A stretch of 64,000 nt of DNA from Streptomyces sindenensis (GCF_014649035.1 NZ_BMSG01000001.1:620001-684000), one strand, 5' to 3'; positions 8,759-18,608 are shown, numbered from the stretch's first letter. The notes: generated by a model not told the origin, from the letters alone. Made by a program: numbers and translations.

Positions 8759-9595
8759 TCAGCCCAGGGGGTCGGGCGCCGCCTCGATCCCGTACTCCGC
8801 GAGCTTCGCCTTGCCGCAGTCCGGCGAGGTCAGGACCAGCGGGCCCTGCTCGGTCAGCGCGATGGAGTGCTCCCAGTGCGAGGACCAGGTGCCGTCCGTC
8901 GTGATGACCGTCCAGTCGTCGGCGAGGGTCTCCGTCCGCGCGGTGCCGAGCGAGACCATCGGCTCGATCGCCAGGCAGACGCCGGGGACCAGCTTGATGC
9001 CCTTGCCGCGCTTACGGGAGACGTAGTTCAGCAGATGCGGGTCCATGTGCATCTCGGTGCCGATGCCATGGCCGCCGAAGTCCTCGATGATCCCGTACTT
9101 CCCGGTCGCCGGGCGGGGCTGGCGGCGGATGTAGGTCTCGATGGCCCGGGAGATGTCGACCAGCCGGTTGTTCACCTTCATCGCGGCGATCCCGGCCCAC
9201 ATCGACTCCTCGGTCACCCGGGAGAGCTCGACCAGCTCCGGAGCGTGACCGGTGCCCACGAAGGCGGTGTAGGCCGCGTCACCGTGCCAGCCGTCCACGA
9301 TCGCGCCGGCGTCGATCGAGATGATGTCGCCGTCCTTGAGGACCGTCTTCTCGTCCGGGATGCCGTGGACGACGACCTCGTTGACCGAGGTGCAGATGGT
9401 CGCGGGGAACCCGCCGTACCCGAGGAAGTTCGACTTGGCGCCGTGGTCGGCGATCACCTTGCGGGCGACCTGGTCCAGGTCGTGCGTGGTGGCTCCGGGC
9501 ACGGCCGCCTCACGGGTGGCGGCGTGAATGGCAGCGACCACCAGGCCCGCCTCGCGCATCTTCGCGATCTGCTCGGGGGTCTTGATCTGCACCAT
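8759..9595 (-). CDS. map: Methionine aminopeptidase, type I
   Basis: Removes the N-terminal methionine of nascent proteins. 278 residues. The first two metal-binding aspartates are in DIISIDAGAIVDGWHGDAA; the third ligand His is in DFGGHGIGTEMH and the glutamates in CLAIEPMV and EHSIALTEQGP. No N-terminal zinc-finger extension is present. It is third in secY-adk-map, separated from adk by a perfect hairpin at 9666-9695. Many Streptomyces carry a second map gene elsewhere. Confidence 0.96.
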   Translation of the reverse strand: MVQIKTPEQIAKMREAGLVVAAIHAATREAAVPGATTHDLDQVARKVIADHGAKSNFLGYGGFPATICTSVNEVVVHGIPDEKTVLKDGDIISIDAGAIVDGWHGDAAYTAFVGTGHAPELVELSRVTEESMWAGIAAMKVNNRLVDISRAIETYIRRQPRPATGKYGIIEDFGGHGIGTEMHMDPHLLNYVSRKRGKGIKLVPGVCLAIEPMVSLGTARTETLADDWTVITTDGTWSSHWEHSIALTEQGPLVLTSPDCGKAKLAEYGIEAAPDPLG

Positions 9596-9665
9596 TGCTC
9601 GGCGCCTCTCTGCATCGACGGTGACGGGTACGGCTCGGCATTTTCAACGATACGGGGCAAGCAGT

Positions 9666-9695
9666 CGGCCGCGGCGCCCAGAGGCGCCGCGGCCG
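9666..9695 (-). terminator. Hairpin between adk and map
   Basis: CGGCCGCGGCGCC (9666-9678), loop CAGA, GGCGCCGCGGCCG (9683-9695): a perfect 13-bp stem. It stands 29 bases after the adk stop. No U-run follows, so it may be a partial terminator or 3' stabiliser in the secY-adk-map transcript. Confidence 0.6.
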
Positions 9696-9724
9696 GCTTG
9701 CACAGCGGGTGGTGCGGGGGACGC

Positions 9725-10384
9725 TCAGCCCTCGTCGGAGGGCTTCAGCGCCGCCATCGCGCGGGCGGTCACGTCCGCGACCTCGCCGAGCGCGGAGATG
9801 GTCACCACCAGGCCCTGGGCCCGGTAGTAGTCGATGATCGGCTCGGTCTGCGTGTGGTAGACCTCCAGCCGGGTACGGACCGTCTCCTCGCTGTCGTCGT
9901 GGCGCTGGTACAGCTCGCCGCCGCAGACGTCGCAGACGCCCTCGGCCTTCGGCGGGCTGTACGACAGGTGGAAGACGTGCGCGCTGTCCCTGCGGCAGAC
10001 GCGGCGGCCCGCGATCCGCTTGACGACCTCTTCCTCGGGGACCTCCAGGTCGAGGACCGCGTCGAGCTTCACGCCCTCGTCCTTGAGCATCACGTCAAGG
10101 GCTTCGGCCTGGCCCACGTTCCGCGGGAAGCCGTCCAGCAGGAAGCCGTTCACGGCGTCCGGCTGGGACATGCGGTCCTTGGCCATCCCGATGGTGACTT
10201 CGTCCGGCACCAGCTGACCCGCGTCGATGTAGGCGCGGGCCTGCTTGCCAAGGTCGGTGCCCTGGCTCATGTTGGCGCGGAAGAGGTCGCCCGTGGAGAT
10301 GTGCGGAATCGAGAGGTTGTGGGCAAGGTACGCAGCCTGCGTTCCCTTGCCGGCACCCGGAGGCCCGACGAGGACGATGCGCAT
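9725..10384 (-). CDS. adk: Adenylate kinase
   Basis: Interconverts ATP + AMP and 2 ADP. 219 residues, the long-lid form. P-loop GPPGAGKGT at residues 7-15; NMP-binding STGDLFR; the lid carries CRRDSAHVFHL and CDVCGGEL, including a cysteine pair that could bind zinc. The start ATG overlaps the secY stop by one base (TGATG), so translation is coupled. Confidence 0.97.
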   Translation of the reverse strand: MRIVLVGPPGAGKGTQAAYLAHNLSIPHISTGDLFRANMSQGTDLGKQARAYIDAGQLVPDEVTIGMAKDRMSQPDAVNGFLLDGFPRNVGQAEALDVMLKDEGVKLDAVLDLEVPEEEVVKRIAGRRVCRRDSAHVFHLSYSPPKAEGVCDVCGGELYQRHDDSEETVRTRLEVYHTQTEPIIDYYRAQGLVVTISALGEVADVTARAMAALKPSDEG

Positions 10385-11697
10385 CAGCGGAGGAACCCTT
10401 CGTAATTGCGCTGCTGGAGCTGACTCTCGATCTGCTTCACGGTTTCCAGACCCACACCCACGATGATCAGGATGCTCGTCCCGCCGAACGGGAAGTTCGC
10501 GTTCGCACCGCCGAAGCCCGCCAACGCCATCGTCGGCACAAGAGCGATCAGGGCCAGGTACAGCGAGCCTGGCCAAGTGATCCGGTTGAGCACGTAGCTC
10601 AGGTACTCGGCAGTAGGACGACCTGCGCGGATACCCGGGATGAAGCCACCATACTTCTTCATGTTGTCGGCGACCTCGTCGGGGTTGAACGAGATGGCCA
10701 CATAGAAGAACGCGAAGAAGACGATCAGCAGGAAGTACGCCACCATGTAGTACGGCTCGTTCTGCTGCACGAAGTTGTCCGTGATCCAGGTCGCCCACCC
10801 CGCTTGGGAGTTGGAGAACTGGACGATCAGCGCCGGGATGTACAGCAGCGACGAGGCGAAGATGACCGGAATCACACCGGCCTGGTTCACCTTCAGCGGG
10901 ATGTACGTGGACGTACCGCCGTAGGAACGGCGCCCGATCATGCGCTTCGCGTACTGCACCGGGATGCGGCGCTGGGCCTGCTCGACGAAGACGACGAGGC
11001 CGACCATGACGAAGCCGATGAGGATGACGGTGCCGAACTCGATCCAGCCGTCGGCCAGCTTGCCGCTCTCCTTGATGGCCCACAGGGCGCCGGGGAACGT
11101 GGCGGCGATCGAGATGAACATGAGGATCGACATGCCGTTGCCGATGCCGCGGTCGGTGATCAGCTCACCGAGCCACATGACGGCGGCCGTACCGGCGGTC
11201 ATCGTGATGACCATGATGACCGTGGTGAAGACCGACTTGTCCGCGACGATCTGATCGCCCACGGAACAGTTCTGGAAGAGCGCGCCGCTGCGGGCTGTGG
11301 CGACGAGGCCGGTGCCCTGGAGGACGGCCAGCGCGACCGTCAGATAACGCGTGTACTGCGTGATCTTCGCCGTGCCGGACTGCCCCTCCTTCTTCAGGGC
11401 TTCCAGGCGCGGGATCACGACGGTCAGCAGCTGCAGAATGATGCTGGCCGTGATGTACGGCATGATGCCGAGCGCGAAGATGGTGATCTGCAGCAGGGCG
11501 CCACCGCTGAACATCTGCATCAGACCGAGGAGACCACCCGAGTCGGCCTGGTCGATGCACTGCTGCACCTTCGTGTAGTCGACGCCGGGGGCCGGGATGT
11601 GCGCCCCGAGCCGGTAGATCACGATGATGCCGAGCGTGAAGAGCAGCTTCTTGCGCAGGTCGGGCGTCTTGAACGCTCGGGCGAACGCGGTGAACAC
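10384..11697 (-). CDS. secY: Preprotein translocase subunit SecY
   Basis: Core channel of the Sec translocon (437 aa, ten transmembrane segments). N-terminus MFTAFARAFKTPDLRKKLLFTLGIIVIYRLGAHIP is canonical; the cytoplasmic loop with QRRIPVQYAKR and the C-terminal ESQLQQRNYEGFLR are present. Its partner SecE is encoded at 52.9 kb. It is separated from rplO by a strong terminator and a 394-base gap, so it has its own promoter. Confidence 0.97.
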   Translation of the reverse strand: MFTAFARAFKTPDLRKKLLFTLGIIVIYRLGAHIPAPGVDYTKVQQCIDQADSGGLLGLMQMFSGGALLQITIFALGIMPYITASIILQLLTVVIPRLEALKKEGQSGTAKITQYTRYLTVALAVLQGTGLVATARSGALFQNCSVGDQIVADKSVFTTVIMVITMTAGTAAVMWLGELITDRGIGNGMSILMFISIAATFPGALWAIKESGKLADGWIEFGTVILIGFVMVGLVVFVEQAQRRIPVQYAKRMIGRRSYGGTSTYIPLKVNQAGVIPVIFASSLLYIPALIVQFSNSQAGWATWITDNFVQQNEPYYMVAYFLLIVFFAFFYVAISFNPDEVADNMKKYGGFIPGIRAGRPTAEYLSYVLNRITWPGSLYLALIALVPTMALAGFGGANANFPFGGTSILIIVGVGLETVKQIESQLQQRNYEGFLR

Positions 11698-11815
11698 GGT
11701 GCCTCCTGCGACCCCCGCGCTGTGCGTCAGAGGCGACGGGTCTGGATGGGACTGGACGGGATCGGATACAAGGCAGCCCTACATCGTAAGGAGGCCACAA
11801 AAGATTAACGGCGCT

Positions 11816-11844
11816 ACCCTACCCGGCCCGGGACTGAGCAGGAA
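11816..11844 (-). promoter_or_regulatory. Possible secY promoter
   Basis: TAGGGT (11816-11821) lies 17 bases after TTCCTG (11839-11844) on the minus strand. The -10 fits TAnnnT, the -35 only loosely. It would give a leader of about 110 bases. The remainder of the 11698-12090 gap shows no gene; it includes an AT-richer stretch near 11990-12005. Confidence 0.4.
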
Positions 11845-12027
11845 ACACGCACCGCACACCGGTGCACGGCCCGCTTCCCGGCCCGCGTCGCGAAAGACCG
11901 GCCAAGCCACACCATTTGGGACGTGAACGCCCCTCCGCTCCCCCACCGCCGGTGCGGTGGACACCCGTTCAACCTTTCCCGAGCCTTTACGGTTCCCGTA
12001 TATCGCACCGAAGTGGTCTCGGACACG

Positions 12028-12073
12028 AAAAAAAGCCCGGCCGGCCACCTCCGAGGAGGCAGCCGGCCAGGCT
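12028..12073 (-). terminator. spc operon terminator after rplO
   Basis: On the minus strand AGCCTGGCCGGC and GCCGGCCGGGCT pair (one mismatch), with an inner CCTCC/GGAGG stem, followed by seven T residues. This is a textbook intrinsic terminator 18 bases after the rplO stop and separates the S10/spc ribosomal genes from secY. Confidence 0.9.
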
Positions 12074-12090
12074 CAGTTCTGTCCCGCGGC

Positions 12091-12546
12091 TCAGACGAGC
12101 TCGGTGACCGTACCGCCGGCGGCGGTGATCTTCTCCTTGGCGGAGCCGGAGACGGCGTCAACCGAAACCTGCAGTGCCACGGAGATCTCGCCCTGTCCGA
12201 GGACCTTGACGAGGTGGTTGTTGCGCACGGCACCCTTGGCGACCAGGTCGGCCACCGTGACCTCTCCACCCTCGGGGTAGAGCGTCGCGAGCTTGTCCAG
12301 GTTCACGACCTGGTACTCCGTGCGGAACGGGTTCTTGAAGCCCTTGAGCTTCGGGAGACGCATGTGGAGGGGCATCTGGCCACCCTCGAAGCGCTCCGGA
12401 ACCTGGTAACGGGCCTTCGTACCCTTGGTACCACGGCCTGCGGTCTTACCCTTGGACGCCTCACCACGACCCACACGGGTCTTGGCGGTCTTGGCGCCCG
12501 GGGCAGGCCGGAGGTTGTGGGCCTTCAGCGGGCTGTTCTCCGCCAT
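12091..12546 (-). CDS. rplO: 50S ribosomal protein L15
   Basis: L15 (151 aa), a late-assembly 50S protein. Start ATG ([17 protein letters not shown]) has a full AGGAGG 8-10 bases upstream; an ATG 18 bases earlier overlaps rpmD and lacks conservation. Glycine-rich [19 protein letters not shown] is the rRNA-binding N-terminal region. Last gene before the terminator at 12028. Confidence 0.97.
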   Translation of the reverse strand: MAENSPLKAHNLRPAPGAKTAKTRVGRGEASKGKTAGRGTKGTKARYQVPERFEGGQMPLHMRLPKLKGFKNPFRTEYQVVNLDKLATLYPEGGEVTVADLVAKGAVRNNHLVKVLGQGEISVALQVSVDAVSGSAKEKITAAGGTVTELV

Positions 12547-12547
12547 G

Positions 12548-12730
12548 TCAGTCAACCTCCTCAACCGTCACGAGGTGGCGGACGGTGTGCACCATTCCGC
12601 GGAACTCGGGGCGGTCCTCCTTGACAACCGAGTCGTTCAGGCGCTTGAGCCCGAGCGAACGCAGGGTGTCGCGGTGGTTCTGCTTGCTGCCGATGTACGA
12701 CTTCGTCTGCGTGATCTTGAGGCGAGCCAT
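12548..12730 (-). CDS. rpmD: 50S ribosomal protein L30
   Basis: L30 (60 aa): [16 protein letters not shown], then [17 protein letters not shown], the family core. The start overlaps the rpsE stop by one base (TAATG), and its stop is one base from the rplO start, so rpsE, rpmD and rplO are translationally coupled. Confidence 0.97.
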   Translation of the reverse strand: MARLKITQTKSYIGSKQNHRDTLRSLGLKRLNDSVVKEDRPEFRGMVHTVRHLVTVEEVD

Positions 12731-13332
12731 TACGCACCCGCTCCCGCACGCGCACGAAGCAGAGCCGCGGGGGCGACGTCCTCGAGGGGCAGACCGCGGC
12801 GGGCCGCGATCTCCTCGGGACGCTGCAGGCCCTTCAGGGCCTCCACGGTCGCGTGCACAATGTTGATCGCGTTGGACGAGCCAAGCGACTTCGACAGGAT
12901 GTCGTGAACGCCGGCGCACTCGAGCACGGCACGCACCGGGCCACCGGCGATAACACCGGTACCGGGGGAAGCCGGCTTGAGCAGGACGACGCCCGCTGCC
13001 TTCTCGCCCGTGATCGGGTGAGGGATGGTGCCCTGGATGCGCGGGACCTTGAAGAAGTTCTTCTTGGCCTCTTCGACACCCTTGGCGATGGCCGCGGGAA
13101 CTTCCTTGGCCTTGCCGTATCCGACACCGACCGTGCCGTCACCGTCGCCCACCACGACCAGCGCGGTAAAGCTGAAGCGACGACCACCCTTCACAACCTT
13201 GGCGACGCGGTTGATCGCGACGACGCGCTCGACGTACGCGGTCTTCTCGGCGGCTGCGCCACCGTCGCGGCCCTTCCGGTCCCGCCGCTCGCCGCCACCG
13301 GCACCGCTTCCGCGGCGCTGGGGTCCAGCCAT
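12730..13332 (-). CDS. rpsE: 30S ribosomal protein S5
   Basis: S5 (200 aa) contributes to decoding fidelity and mRNA unwinding at the entry site. A Gly/Arg-rich N-terminal extension (about 30 residues) precedes the double-stranded-RNA-binding region [23 protein letters not shown]. The C-terminal domain holds [15 protein letters not shown] and [11 protein letters not shown]. It follows rplR by 47 bases with AGAGAGGTA upstream of the ATG. Confidence 0.97.
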   Translation of the reverse strand: MAGPQRRGSGAGGGERRDRKGRDGGAAAEKTAYVERVVAINRVAKVVKGGRRFSFTALVVVGDGDGTVGVGYGKAKEVPAAIAKGVEEAKKNFFKVPRIQGTIPHPITGEKAAGVVLLKPASPGTGVIAGGPVRAVLECAGVHDILSKSLGSSNAINIVHATVEALKGLQRPEEIAARRGLPLEDVAPAALLRARAGAGA

Positions 13333-13379
13333 GGGAATTACCTCTCTCTGTTACGTCCGCTGTGCGTAGGAACCGGGGC

Positions 13380-13763
13380 TTAGAACTTCAGCCCGGCTTC
13401 ACGGGCGGCGTCAGCCAGAGCGGCAATCCGCCCGGCGTACTGGTTACCACCGCGGTCAAACACGACGGCCTCGACGCCTGCAGCCTTGGCACGCTCGGCG
13501 ACCAGGGCGCCGACCTGCTTGGCCTGGGCGCTCTTGTCGCCCTCGCCACCACGGATCGAGGTGTCCAGGGTCGACGCCGAGGCGAGCGTGTGGCCCGCGA
13601 TGTCGTCGATGACCTGGGCCACGATGTGGCGGTTGGAACGCGTCACGACCAGACGGGGCCGCTCCGGCGAACCCGACAGGTGCTTGCGGACGCGGATGTG
13701 GCGCCGCTTGCGAGCAGCGCGCTTGTACGCGTCGCCCTTGGCGATCTTCACACCGTATGCCAT
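13380..13763 (-). CDS. rplR: 50S ribosomal protein L18
   Basis: L18 (127 aa) binds 5S rRNA together with L5. [21 protein letters not shown] and [11 protein letters not shown] are the conserved 5S contacts, and [12 protein letters not shown] the C-terminal signature. It begins 2 bases after the rplF stop. Confidence 0.97.
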   Translation of the reverse strand: MAYGVKIAKGDAYKRAARKRRHIRVRKHLSGSPERPRLVVTRSNRHIVAQVIDDIAGHTLASASTLDTSIRGGEGDKSAQAKQVGALVAERAKAAGVEAVVFDRGGNQYAGRIAALADAAREAGLKF

Positions 13764-13765
13764 GG

Positions 13766-14305
13766 CTACTTACCAGCCTTTCCGACCTTGCGGCGGATGA
13801 CCTCGCCCGCGTACTTGACGCCCTTGGCCTTGTACGGGTCGGGCTTCCGCAGCTTGCGGATGTTGGCGGCCACCTCGCCGACCTTCTGCTTGTCGATGCC
13901 CTCGACGCTGAGCTTCGTGGGCGACTCGACCTTGAAGGTGATGCCTTCCGGCGCCTCGATGAGGATCGGGTGGCTGTAGCCCAGGGCGAACTCCAGGTTG
14001 GAGCCCTTCGCCTGGACGCGGTAACCGACACCGCTGATCTCGAGCGCCTTGGAGTAACCCGCGGTCACGCCGGTGATCATGTTCGCCACCAGCGTGCGGG
14101 ACAGGCCGTGGAGGGCCTTGTTCTGACGCTCGTCGTTCGGGCGGGTGACGTTCAGAACGCCGTCCTCACCCTTGGAGACCTCGATCGGCGCGGCGACGGT
14201 GTGCGTGAGGGAACCCTTGGGGCCCTTCACCGCGACCGTACGGCCATCGATGGTGACGTCCACACCGGCGGGAACCTGGATGGGGAGCTTGCCGATTCGC
14301 GACAT
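13766..14305 (-). CDS. rplF: 50S ribosomal protein L6
   Basis: L6 (179 aa) lies near the GTPase-associated centre. Two repeated alpha/beta domains; [17 protein letters not shown] and the C-terminal [21 protein letters not shown] are family hallmarks. Spacing to rpsH is 21 bases with AAGGAAAGGA before the start. Confidence 0.98.
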   Translation of the reverse strand: MSRIGKLPIQVPAGVDVTIDGRTVAVKGPKGSLTHTVAAPIEVSKGEDGVLNVTRPNDERQNKALHGLSRTLVANMITGVTAGYSKALEISGVGYRVQAKGSNLEFALGYSHPILIEAPEGITFKVESPTKLSVEGIDKQKVGEVAANIRKLRKPDPYKAKGVKYAGEVIRRKVGKAGK

Positions 14306-14326
14306 GAGCTTTCCTTCCTTTCCCGA

Positions 14327-14725
14327 CTACCAGACGTAGGCGAGGACTTCCCCACCTACGCCCTTCTTGCCTGCCTGCTGGCCGGTCAGGAGACCGTGGG
14401 ACGTGGAGATGATCGCCACGCCCAGGCCGCCGAGGACCTTCGGCAGGTTGGTGGACTTTGCGTAAACACGCAGACCCGGCTTCGAGATGCGCTTGATGCC
14501 GGCGATCGAACGCTCGCGGTTCGGGCCGAACTTCAGCTCCAGGACGAGGTTCTTGCCGACCTCGGCGTCCTCGACCTTCCAGCCGGTGATGAAGCCCTCC
14601 TGCTGGAGGATCTCCGCGATGTGCGACTTGATCTTGCTGTGCGGCATCACGACGGAGTCGTGGTACGCCGAGTTCGCGTTACGCAGACGCGTGAGCATGT
14701 CTGCGATGGGATCAGTCATGGTCAT
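14327..14725 (-). CDS. rpsH: 30S ribosomal protein S8
   Basis: S8 (132 aa), a primary 16S rRNA binder in the central domain. Start [17 protein letters not shown]; an ATG two codons in is an alternative. C-terminal [17 protein letters not shown] is conserved. In E. coli S8 represses its own operon; no equivalent target can be recognised here, but the 224-base leader in front of this gene is unusually long for this operon. Confidence 0.97.
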   Translation of the reverse strand: MTMTDPIADMLTRLRNANSAYHDSVVMPHSKIKSHIAEILQQEGFITGWKVEDAEVGKNLVLELKFGPNRERSIAGIKRISKPGLRVYAKSTNLPKVLGGLGVAIISTSHGLLTGQQAGKKGVGGEVLAYVW

Positions 14726-14834
14726 GAATTGGCCTTCGGCCTCTCTCGCCGGGGTTTCCTGTATGCGCCATCCCTCTCCCCACTCACTGGCGGGACGGGT
14801 GCGGTGCGGGGACCTACGGCGTAGTAAGTCGGTC

Positions 14835-14853
14835 TTGGGCGGCAGGCGCCCAA
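14835..14853 (-). other. Hairpin in the rpsN-rpsH gap
   Basis: TTGGGCG (14835-14841), loop GCAGG, CGCCCAA (14847-14853): a perfect 7-bp stem in the 224-base gap 14726-14949. Every other gap from rplN to rplO is under 50 bases. The gap encodes nothing I can support and may be a regulatory leader or an internal promoter region for the rpsH-rplO half. Confidence 0.45.
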
Positions 14854-14949
14854 CCCTTCAAGCCTACGGCATGAAAGGTGGGGCTCCTGCCGACCAGATG
14901 CTTACCGAGAGTCTCCGGGAACTTCCAACGCCCAGGGGGCGAAGGAGAG

Positions 14950-15135
14950 TTACCAGGAGCTCTTGGTCACGCCCGGCAGCTCGCCACGGTGAGCCATCTC
15001 ACGAAGGCACACGCGGCACAGGCCGAACTTGCGGTAGACGGAGTGGGGCCGGCCGCAGCGCTGGCAGCGGGTGTACCCGCGAACGCCGAACTTCGGCTTA
15101 CGGGCGGCCTTAGCGATCAGAGCCTTCTTCGCCAC
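14950..15135 (-). CDS. rpsN: 30S ribosomal protein S14, type Z (zinc-binding)
   Basis: S14 (61 aa), the short zinc form. The cysteines in RCQRCG and LCRVCL (C24, C27, C40, C43) form the zinc site. Streptomyces also carry zinc-free S14 paralogues in a separate Zur-regulated cluster; this copy is the zinc-dependent one in the main operon (sometimes called rpsZ). Two bases separate it from rplE. Confidence 0.96.
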   Translation of the reverse strand: MAKKALIAKAARKPKFGVRGYTRCQRCGRPHSVYRKFGLCRVCLREMAHRGELPGVTKSSW

Positions 15136-15137
15136 GG

Positions 15138-15695
15138 TCAGTTCTCCTTGAACGGGAAGCCGAGGTGACGAAGGAGGGCACGACCCTCGTCGTCGTTGGT
15201 CGCCGTGGTGACCACGGTGATGTCCATGCCCCGGACCCGGTCGATCTTGTCCTGGTCGATCTCGTGGAACATGACCTGCTCCGTGAGACCGAAGGTGTAG
15301 TTGCCACGGCCGTCGAACTGCTTCGGCGACAGGCCACGGAAGTCACGGATACGCGGCAGCGCGAGCGACAGCGTACGGTCCAGGAACTCCCACATCCGGT
15401 CACCGCGGAGGGTGACGTGGCAGCCGATCGGCTGACCCTCGCGCAGCTTGAACTGCGCGATGGACTTGCGGGCCTTCGTGACGGCCGGCTTCTGGCCGGT
15501 GATCGTGGTGAGGTCGCGGACGGCCCCGTCGATCAGCTTGGAGTCGCGGGCGGCGTCGCCCACACCCATGTTGACCACGATCTTGACCAGACCGGGAACC
15601 TGCATGACGTTCTCGTACGAGAACTCCTCACGCAGCTTGCCGGCGATTTCCTCGCGGTAGCGCGTCTTGAGACGCGGCGCAGTGGTGGCAGTCAT
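15138..15695 (-). CDS. rplE: 50S ribosomal protein L5
   Basis: L5 (185 aa) binds 5S rRNA and contacts the P-site t[25 protein letters not shown] and [27 protein letters not shown] motifs are present (here [16 protein letters not shown]). Its start overlaps the rplX stop by one base (TGATG). Confidence 0.97.
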   Translation of the reverse strand: MTATTAPRLKTRYREEIAGKLREEFSYENVMQVPGLVKIVVNMGVGDAARDSKLIDGAVRDLTTITGQKPAVTKARKSIAQFKLREGQPIGCHVTLRGDRMWEFLDRTLSLALPRIRDFRGLSPKQFDGRGNYTFGLTEQVMFHEIDQDKIDRVRGMDITVVTTATNDDEGRALLRHLGFPFKEN

Positions 15696-16018
15696 CAGAT
15701 GTCCTCACCGGTCCGCTTGGCAACGCGGATCTTGTTGCCCTCGTCGTCAAAGCGGTAGCCGACGCGGGTGACAACCTTGTTGCCGTCCTTCTCCACAACA
15801 AGCTGAACGTTGCTGACGTGGATCGGGGCCTCGGTGGTCACAATGCCACCCGTCTGCGAACCGCGAGCCGTCTGACCGGCCTTGGTGTGCTTCTTGACCC
15901 GGTTGACACCCTCGACGAGGACGCGGTCCTGAGCGGGGTAGGCCACGATGACCTTGCCCTGCTTGCCCTTGTCCTTACCGGTGATGACCTGGACCAGGTC
16001 GCCCTTCTTGATCTTCAT
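15695..16018 (-). CDS. rplX: 50S ribosomal protein L24
   Basis: L24 (107 aa), an assembly initiator of the 50S subunit with an N-terminal KOW motif ([22 protein letters not shown]). It follows rplN by 2 bases and overlaps rplE by one. Confidence 0.97.
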   Translation of the reverse strand: MKIKKGDLVQVITGKDKGKQGKVIVAYPAQDRVLVEGVNRVKKHTKAGQTARGSQTGGIVTTEAPIHVSNVQLVVEKDGNKVVTRVGYRFDDEGNKIRVAKRTGEDI

Positions 16019-16020
16019 GC

Positions 16021-16389
16021 TTACAGCACCTCCGGCGCGAGCGAGATGATCTTCATGAACTTCTTCTCGCGCAGCTCCCGGCCCACCGGGCCGAAGATGC
16101 GGGTGCCGCGGGGGTCGCCGTCGTTCTTCAGAATGACGGCGGCGTTCTCGTCGAAGCGGATGTACGAGCCATCCTGACGACGACGCTCCTTGACGGTGCG
16201 AACGATGACGGCCTTGACGACGTCACCCTTCTTCACGTTGCCACCGGGGATCGCGTCCTTGACGGTGGCGACGATGACGTCACCGATACCCGCGTAGCGG
16301 CGACCCGAGCCACCGAGAACACGAATGGTGAGAATTTCCTTCGCACCCGTGTTGTCGGCGACACGCAGTCGCGACTCCTGCTGGATCAC
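16021..16389 (-). CDS. rplN: 50S ribosomal protein L14
   Basis: L14 (122 aa) forms an intersubunit bridge with 16S rRNA. The start is GTG ([19 protein letters not shown]) with AGGAG 7 bases upstream; a longer reading from 16431 adds 14 unconserved residues. The 108-base gap from rpsQ marks the S10/spc operon boundary, but no terminator is visible there, so the two are probably cotranscribed. Confidence 0.96.
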   Translation of the reverse strand: MIQQESRLRVADNTGAKEILTIRVLGGSGRRYAGIGDVIVATVKDAIPGGNVKKGDVVKAVIVRTVKERRRQDGSYIRFDENAAVILKNDGDPRGTRIFGPVGRELREKKFMKIISLAPEVL

Positions 16390-16497
16390 GTCTATCTCCT
16401 GATCGTCTGCCGGTTCCCGGTGGGGAGCCACGTAAGCGACTTACGCGGCTCCCTCACCGAGCCTGGCGGAACTGACCTGAGGGAAACCCCTCAGGAA

Positions 16498-16782
16498 TTA
16501 CTTGGCCTTCTCGAGGATCTCGACGATGCGCCAGCGCTTCGAGGCGGACAGCGGACGCGTCTCCATGATGAGGACGCGGTCGCCGACGCCGGCGGAGTTC
16601 TGCTCGTCGTGGGCCTTGAGCTTGTTCGTACGGCGGATGACCTTGCCGTACAGCGCGTGCTTGACGCGGTCCTCGACAGCGACGACGACGGTCTTGTCCA
16701 TCTTGTCGCTGACGACCAGACCCTCACGGGTCTTGCGGAAACCGCGCTCGGTGTTCGTCTCAGTCACAGTCTTCTCGCTCAT
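16498..16782 (-). CDS. rpsQ: 30S ribosomal protein S17
   Basis: S17 (94 aa), a primary 16S binder with an OB fold. [26 protein letters not shown] is the family core. The 14-residue N-terminal extension is Glu/Thr-rich. The start overlaps the rpmC stop by one base. It is the last gene of the S10 group. Confidence 0.97.
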   Translation of the reverse strand: MSEKTVTETNTERGFRKTREGLVVSDKMDKTVVVAVEDRVKHALYGKVIRRTNKLKAHDEQNSAGVGDRVLIMETRPLSASKRWRIVEILEKAK

Positions 16783-17006
16783 CAGGCGCTCTCCACCGTC
16801 TCGATGCCCAGCTCGCGCTCACGCATCAGGGTGTAGATCCGGGCGATGTCCTTACGGACGGACTTGAGCCGGCCGTGGTTCTCGAGCTGGCCCGTCGCCG
16901 CCTGGAAGCGGAGGTTGAACAGCTCTTCCTTGGCTTCGCGGAGCTTGTTGAGGAGCTCCTCGTCGCCCAGCTCGCGCAGCTCGGACGCCTTGGTACCGGC
17001 CGACAT
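16782..17006 (-). CDS. rpmC: 50S ribosomal protein L29
   Basis: L29 (74 aa) sits at the tunnel exit and helps dock chaperones and SRP. Two helices: [27 protein letters not shown] and [22 protein letters not shown]. The ATG at 17006 overlaps the rplP stop (TGATG); a GTG one codon earlier is less likely. Confidence 0.97.
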   Translation of the reverse strand: MSAGTKASELRELGDEELLNKLREAKEELFNLRFQAATGQLENHGRLKSVRKDIARIYTLMRERELGIETVESA

Positions 17007-17425
17007 CACGACTCACCTGCCTCGCGCCGAACGATCCGGCACTTCATCGGAAGCTTGTGAGCAGCGCGGGTGAGCGCCTCACGAGCAATCTTCTCGTTCG
17101 GGTAGGACAGCTCGAACATCACCCGACCGGGCTTGACGTTCGCGATCCACCACTCGGGAGAACCCTTACCGGAACCCATGCGGGTCTCGGCGGGCTTCTT
17201 CGTCAGGGGACGGTCCGGGTAGATGTTGATCCAGACCTTGCCGCCACGCTTGATGTGACGGGTCATCGCGATACGAGCGGACTCGATCTGACGGTTCGTC
17301 ACGTACGCCGGGGTCAGCGCCTGGATGCCGTACTCGCCGAACGCAACCTGCGTGCCACCCTTGGACATACCGCTGCGCTTCGGGTGGTGCTGCTTGCGGT
17401 GCTTGACCCTACGGGGGATCAGCAT
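17006..17425 (-). CDS. rplP: 50S ribosomal protein L16
   Basis: L16 (139 aa) organises the A-site region of the peptidyl transferase centre. [46 protein letters not shown] and the C-terminal AAHKLPMKC are diagnostic. Five bases separate it from rpsC. Confidence 0.98.
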   Translation of the reverse strand: MLIPRRVKHRKQHHPKRSGMSKGGTQVAFGEYGIQALTPAYVTNRQIESARIAMTRHIKRGGKVWINIYPDRPLTKKPAETRMGSGKGSPEWWIANVKPGRVMFELSYPNEKIAREALTRAAHKLPMKCRIVRREAGES

Positions 17426-17430
17426 TTCGG

Positions 17431-18261
17431 TCAGGCCTCCGTTCCGGTGCTCTCAGCAGCCGGAGCAGCGGCGGCGTCGGCCTTGGGGGCCTCGGCTGCC
17501 GGCGACTGCTGCGGCTTACGGCCGCGACCGCCACGCTCGCCACCACGGCCACCGCGGCCGGCCGGGCGGTCAGCGCCGCCACGAGCCGGACGGTTACCGG
17601 CGCGGGCCGCGGCGTTCTCGGCGCGAACCTCGGCGATGTTCTTGACGTCGCCCTTGTAGATCCAGACCTTCACGCCGATGCGGCCGAAGGTCGTCTTGGC
17701 CTCGAAGAAGCCGTAGTCGACGTTCGCACGGAGCGTGTGCAGGGGCACACGGCCCTCGCGGTAGAACTCCGAGCGGGACATCTCGGCGCCGCCGAGGCGG
17801 CCGCCGCACTGGATCTTGATGCCCTTGGCGCCGGCCTTCATCGAGGACTGCATGCTCTTGCGCATGGCCCGACGGAAGGAGACGCGGGAGGAGAGCTGCT
17901 CGGCGACGGCCTGGGCCACCAGCTGAGCGTCCACCTCGGGGTTCTTGACCTCGAGGATGTTCAGCTGGACCTGCTTGCCGGTCAGCTTCTCCAGCTCGCC
18001 GCGGATGCGATCGGCCTCGGCGCCGCGGCGACCGATGACGATGCCCGGGCGGGCGGTGTGGATGTCAACGCGGACGCGGTCGCGGGTGCGCTCGATCTCG
18101 ACCTTCGAGATGCCGGCCCGCTCCATGCCCTTCGTCATCATGCGACGAATGGCGACGTCTTCCTTGACGTAGTCCTTGTACAGCTTGTCGGCGTACCAGC
18201 GGGACTTGAAGTCCGTGGTGATGCCGAGCCGGAACCCGTGCGGGTTTACCTTCTGGCCCAT
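17431..18261 (-). CDS. rpsC: 30S ribosomal protein S3
   Basis: S3 (276 aa) forms the mRNA entry tunnel and helicase activity with S4 and S5. The KH domain carries [16 protein letters not shown]; the C-terminal domain carries [23 protein letters not shown]. From residue ~215 an Arg/Gly/Ala-rich tail ([18 protein letters not shown]) extends it about 45 residues beyond E. coli S3, normal in actinobacteria. Its start overlaps the rplV stop (TAATG). Confidence 0.97.
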   Translation of the reverse strand: MGQKVNPHGFRLGITTDFKSRWYADKLYKDYVKEDVAIRRMMTKGMERAGISKVEIERTRDRVRVDIHTARPGIVIGRRGAEADRIRGELEKLTGKQVQLNILEVKNPEVDAQLVAQAVAEQLSSRVSFRRAMRKSMQSSMKAGAKGIKIQCGGRLGGAEMSRSEFYREGRVPLHTLRANVDYGFFEAKTTFGRIGVKVWIYKGDVKNIAEVRAENAAARAGNRPARGGADRPAGRGGRGGERGGRGRKPQQSPAAEAPKADAAAAPAAESTGTEA

Positions 18262-18608
18262 TACCGGGTTCCTTCCTTGCTGCTGACGACCACGGTGATG
18301 TGGCTGGTCCGCTTACGGATCCGGTAGGCACGGCCCTGGGCACGCGGACGGAACCGCTTCAGGGTCGGACCCTCGTCCACGTACGCCTCGCTGATGACCA
18401 GCGAAGAGGCGTCGGTGTGGTCGTAGTTGTGTGCTGCGTTGGCGATGGCGCTGTCCAGCACCTTGCCAACCGGCACGCTCGCGGCCTGCGGGGCGAAACG
18501 CAGGACCGCCTGAGCCTCCGTGGCATCCATGCCACGGATGAGGTCCACCACGCGGCGGGCCTTCATGGGCGTGACGCGGATGTACCGCGCCTGGGCCCTG
18601 GCTTCCAT
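18261..18608 (-). CDS. rplV: 50S ribosomal protein L22
   Basis: L22 (115 aa) lines the exit tunnel with its beta-hairpin, the region around [17 protein letters not shown]; no insertion or deletion of the kind linked to macrolide resistance stands out. Start ATG ([20 protein letters not shown]) has AAGGGA 7 bases upstream; two earlier ATGs extend it by 12 residues without conservation. Confidence 0.96.
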   Translation of the reverse strand: MEARAQARYIRVTPMKARRVVDLIRGMDATEAQAVLRFAPQAASVPVGKVLDSAIANAAHNYDHTDASSLVISEAYVDEGPTLKRFRPRAQGRAYRIRKRTSHITVVVSSKEGTR

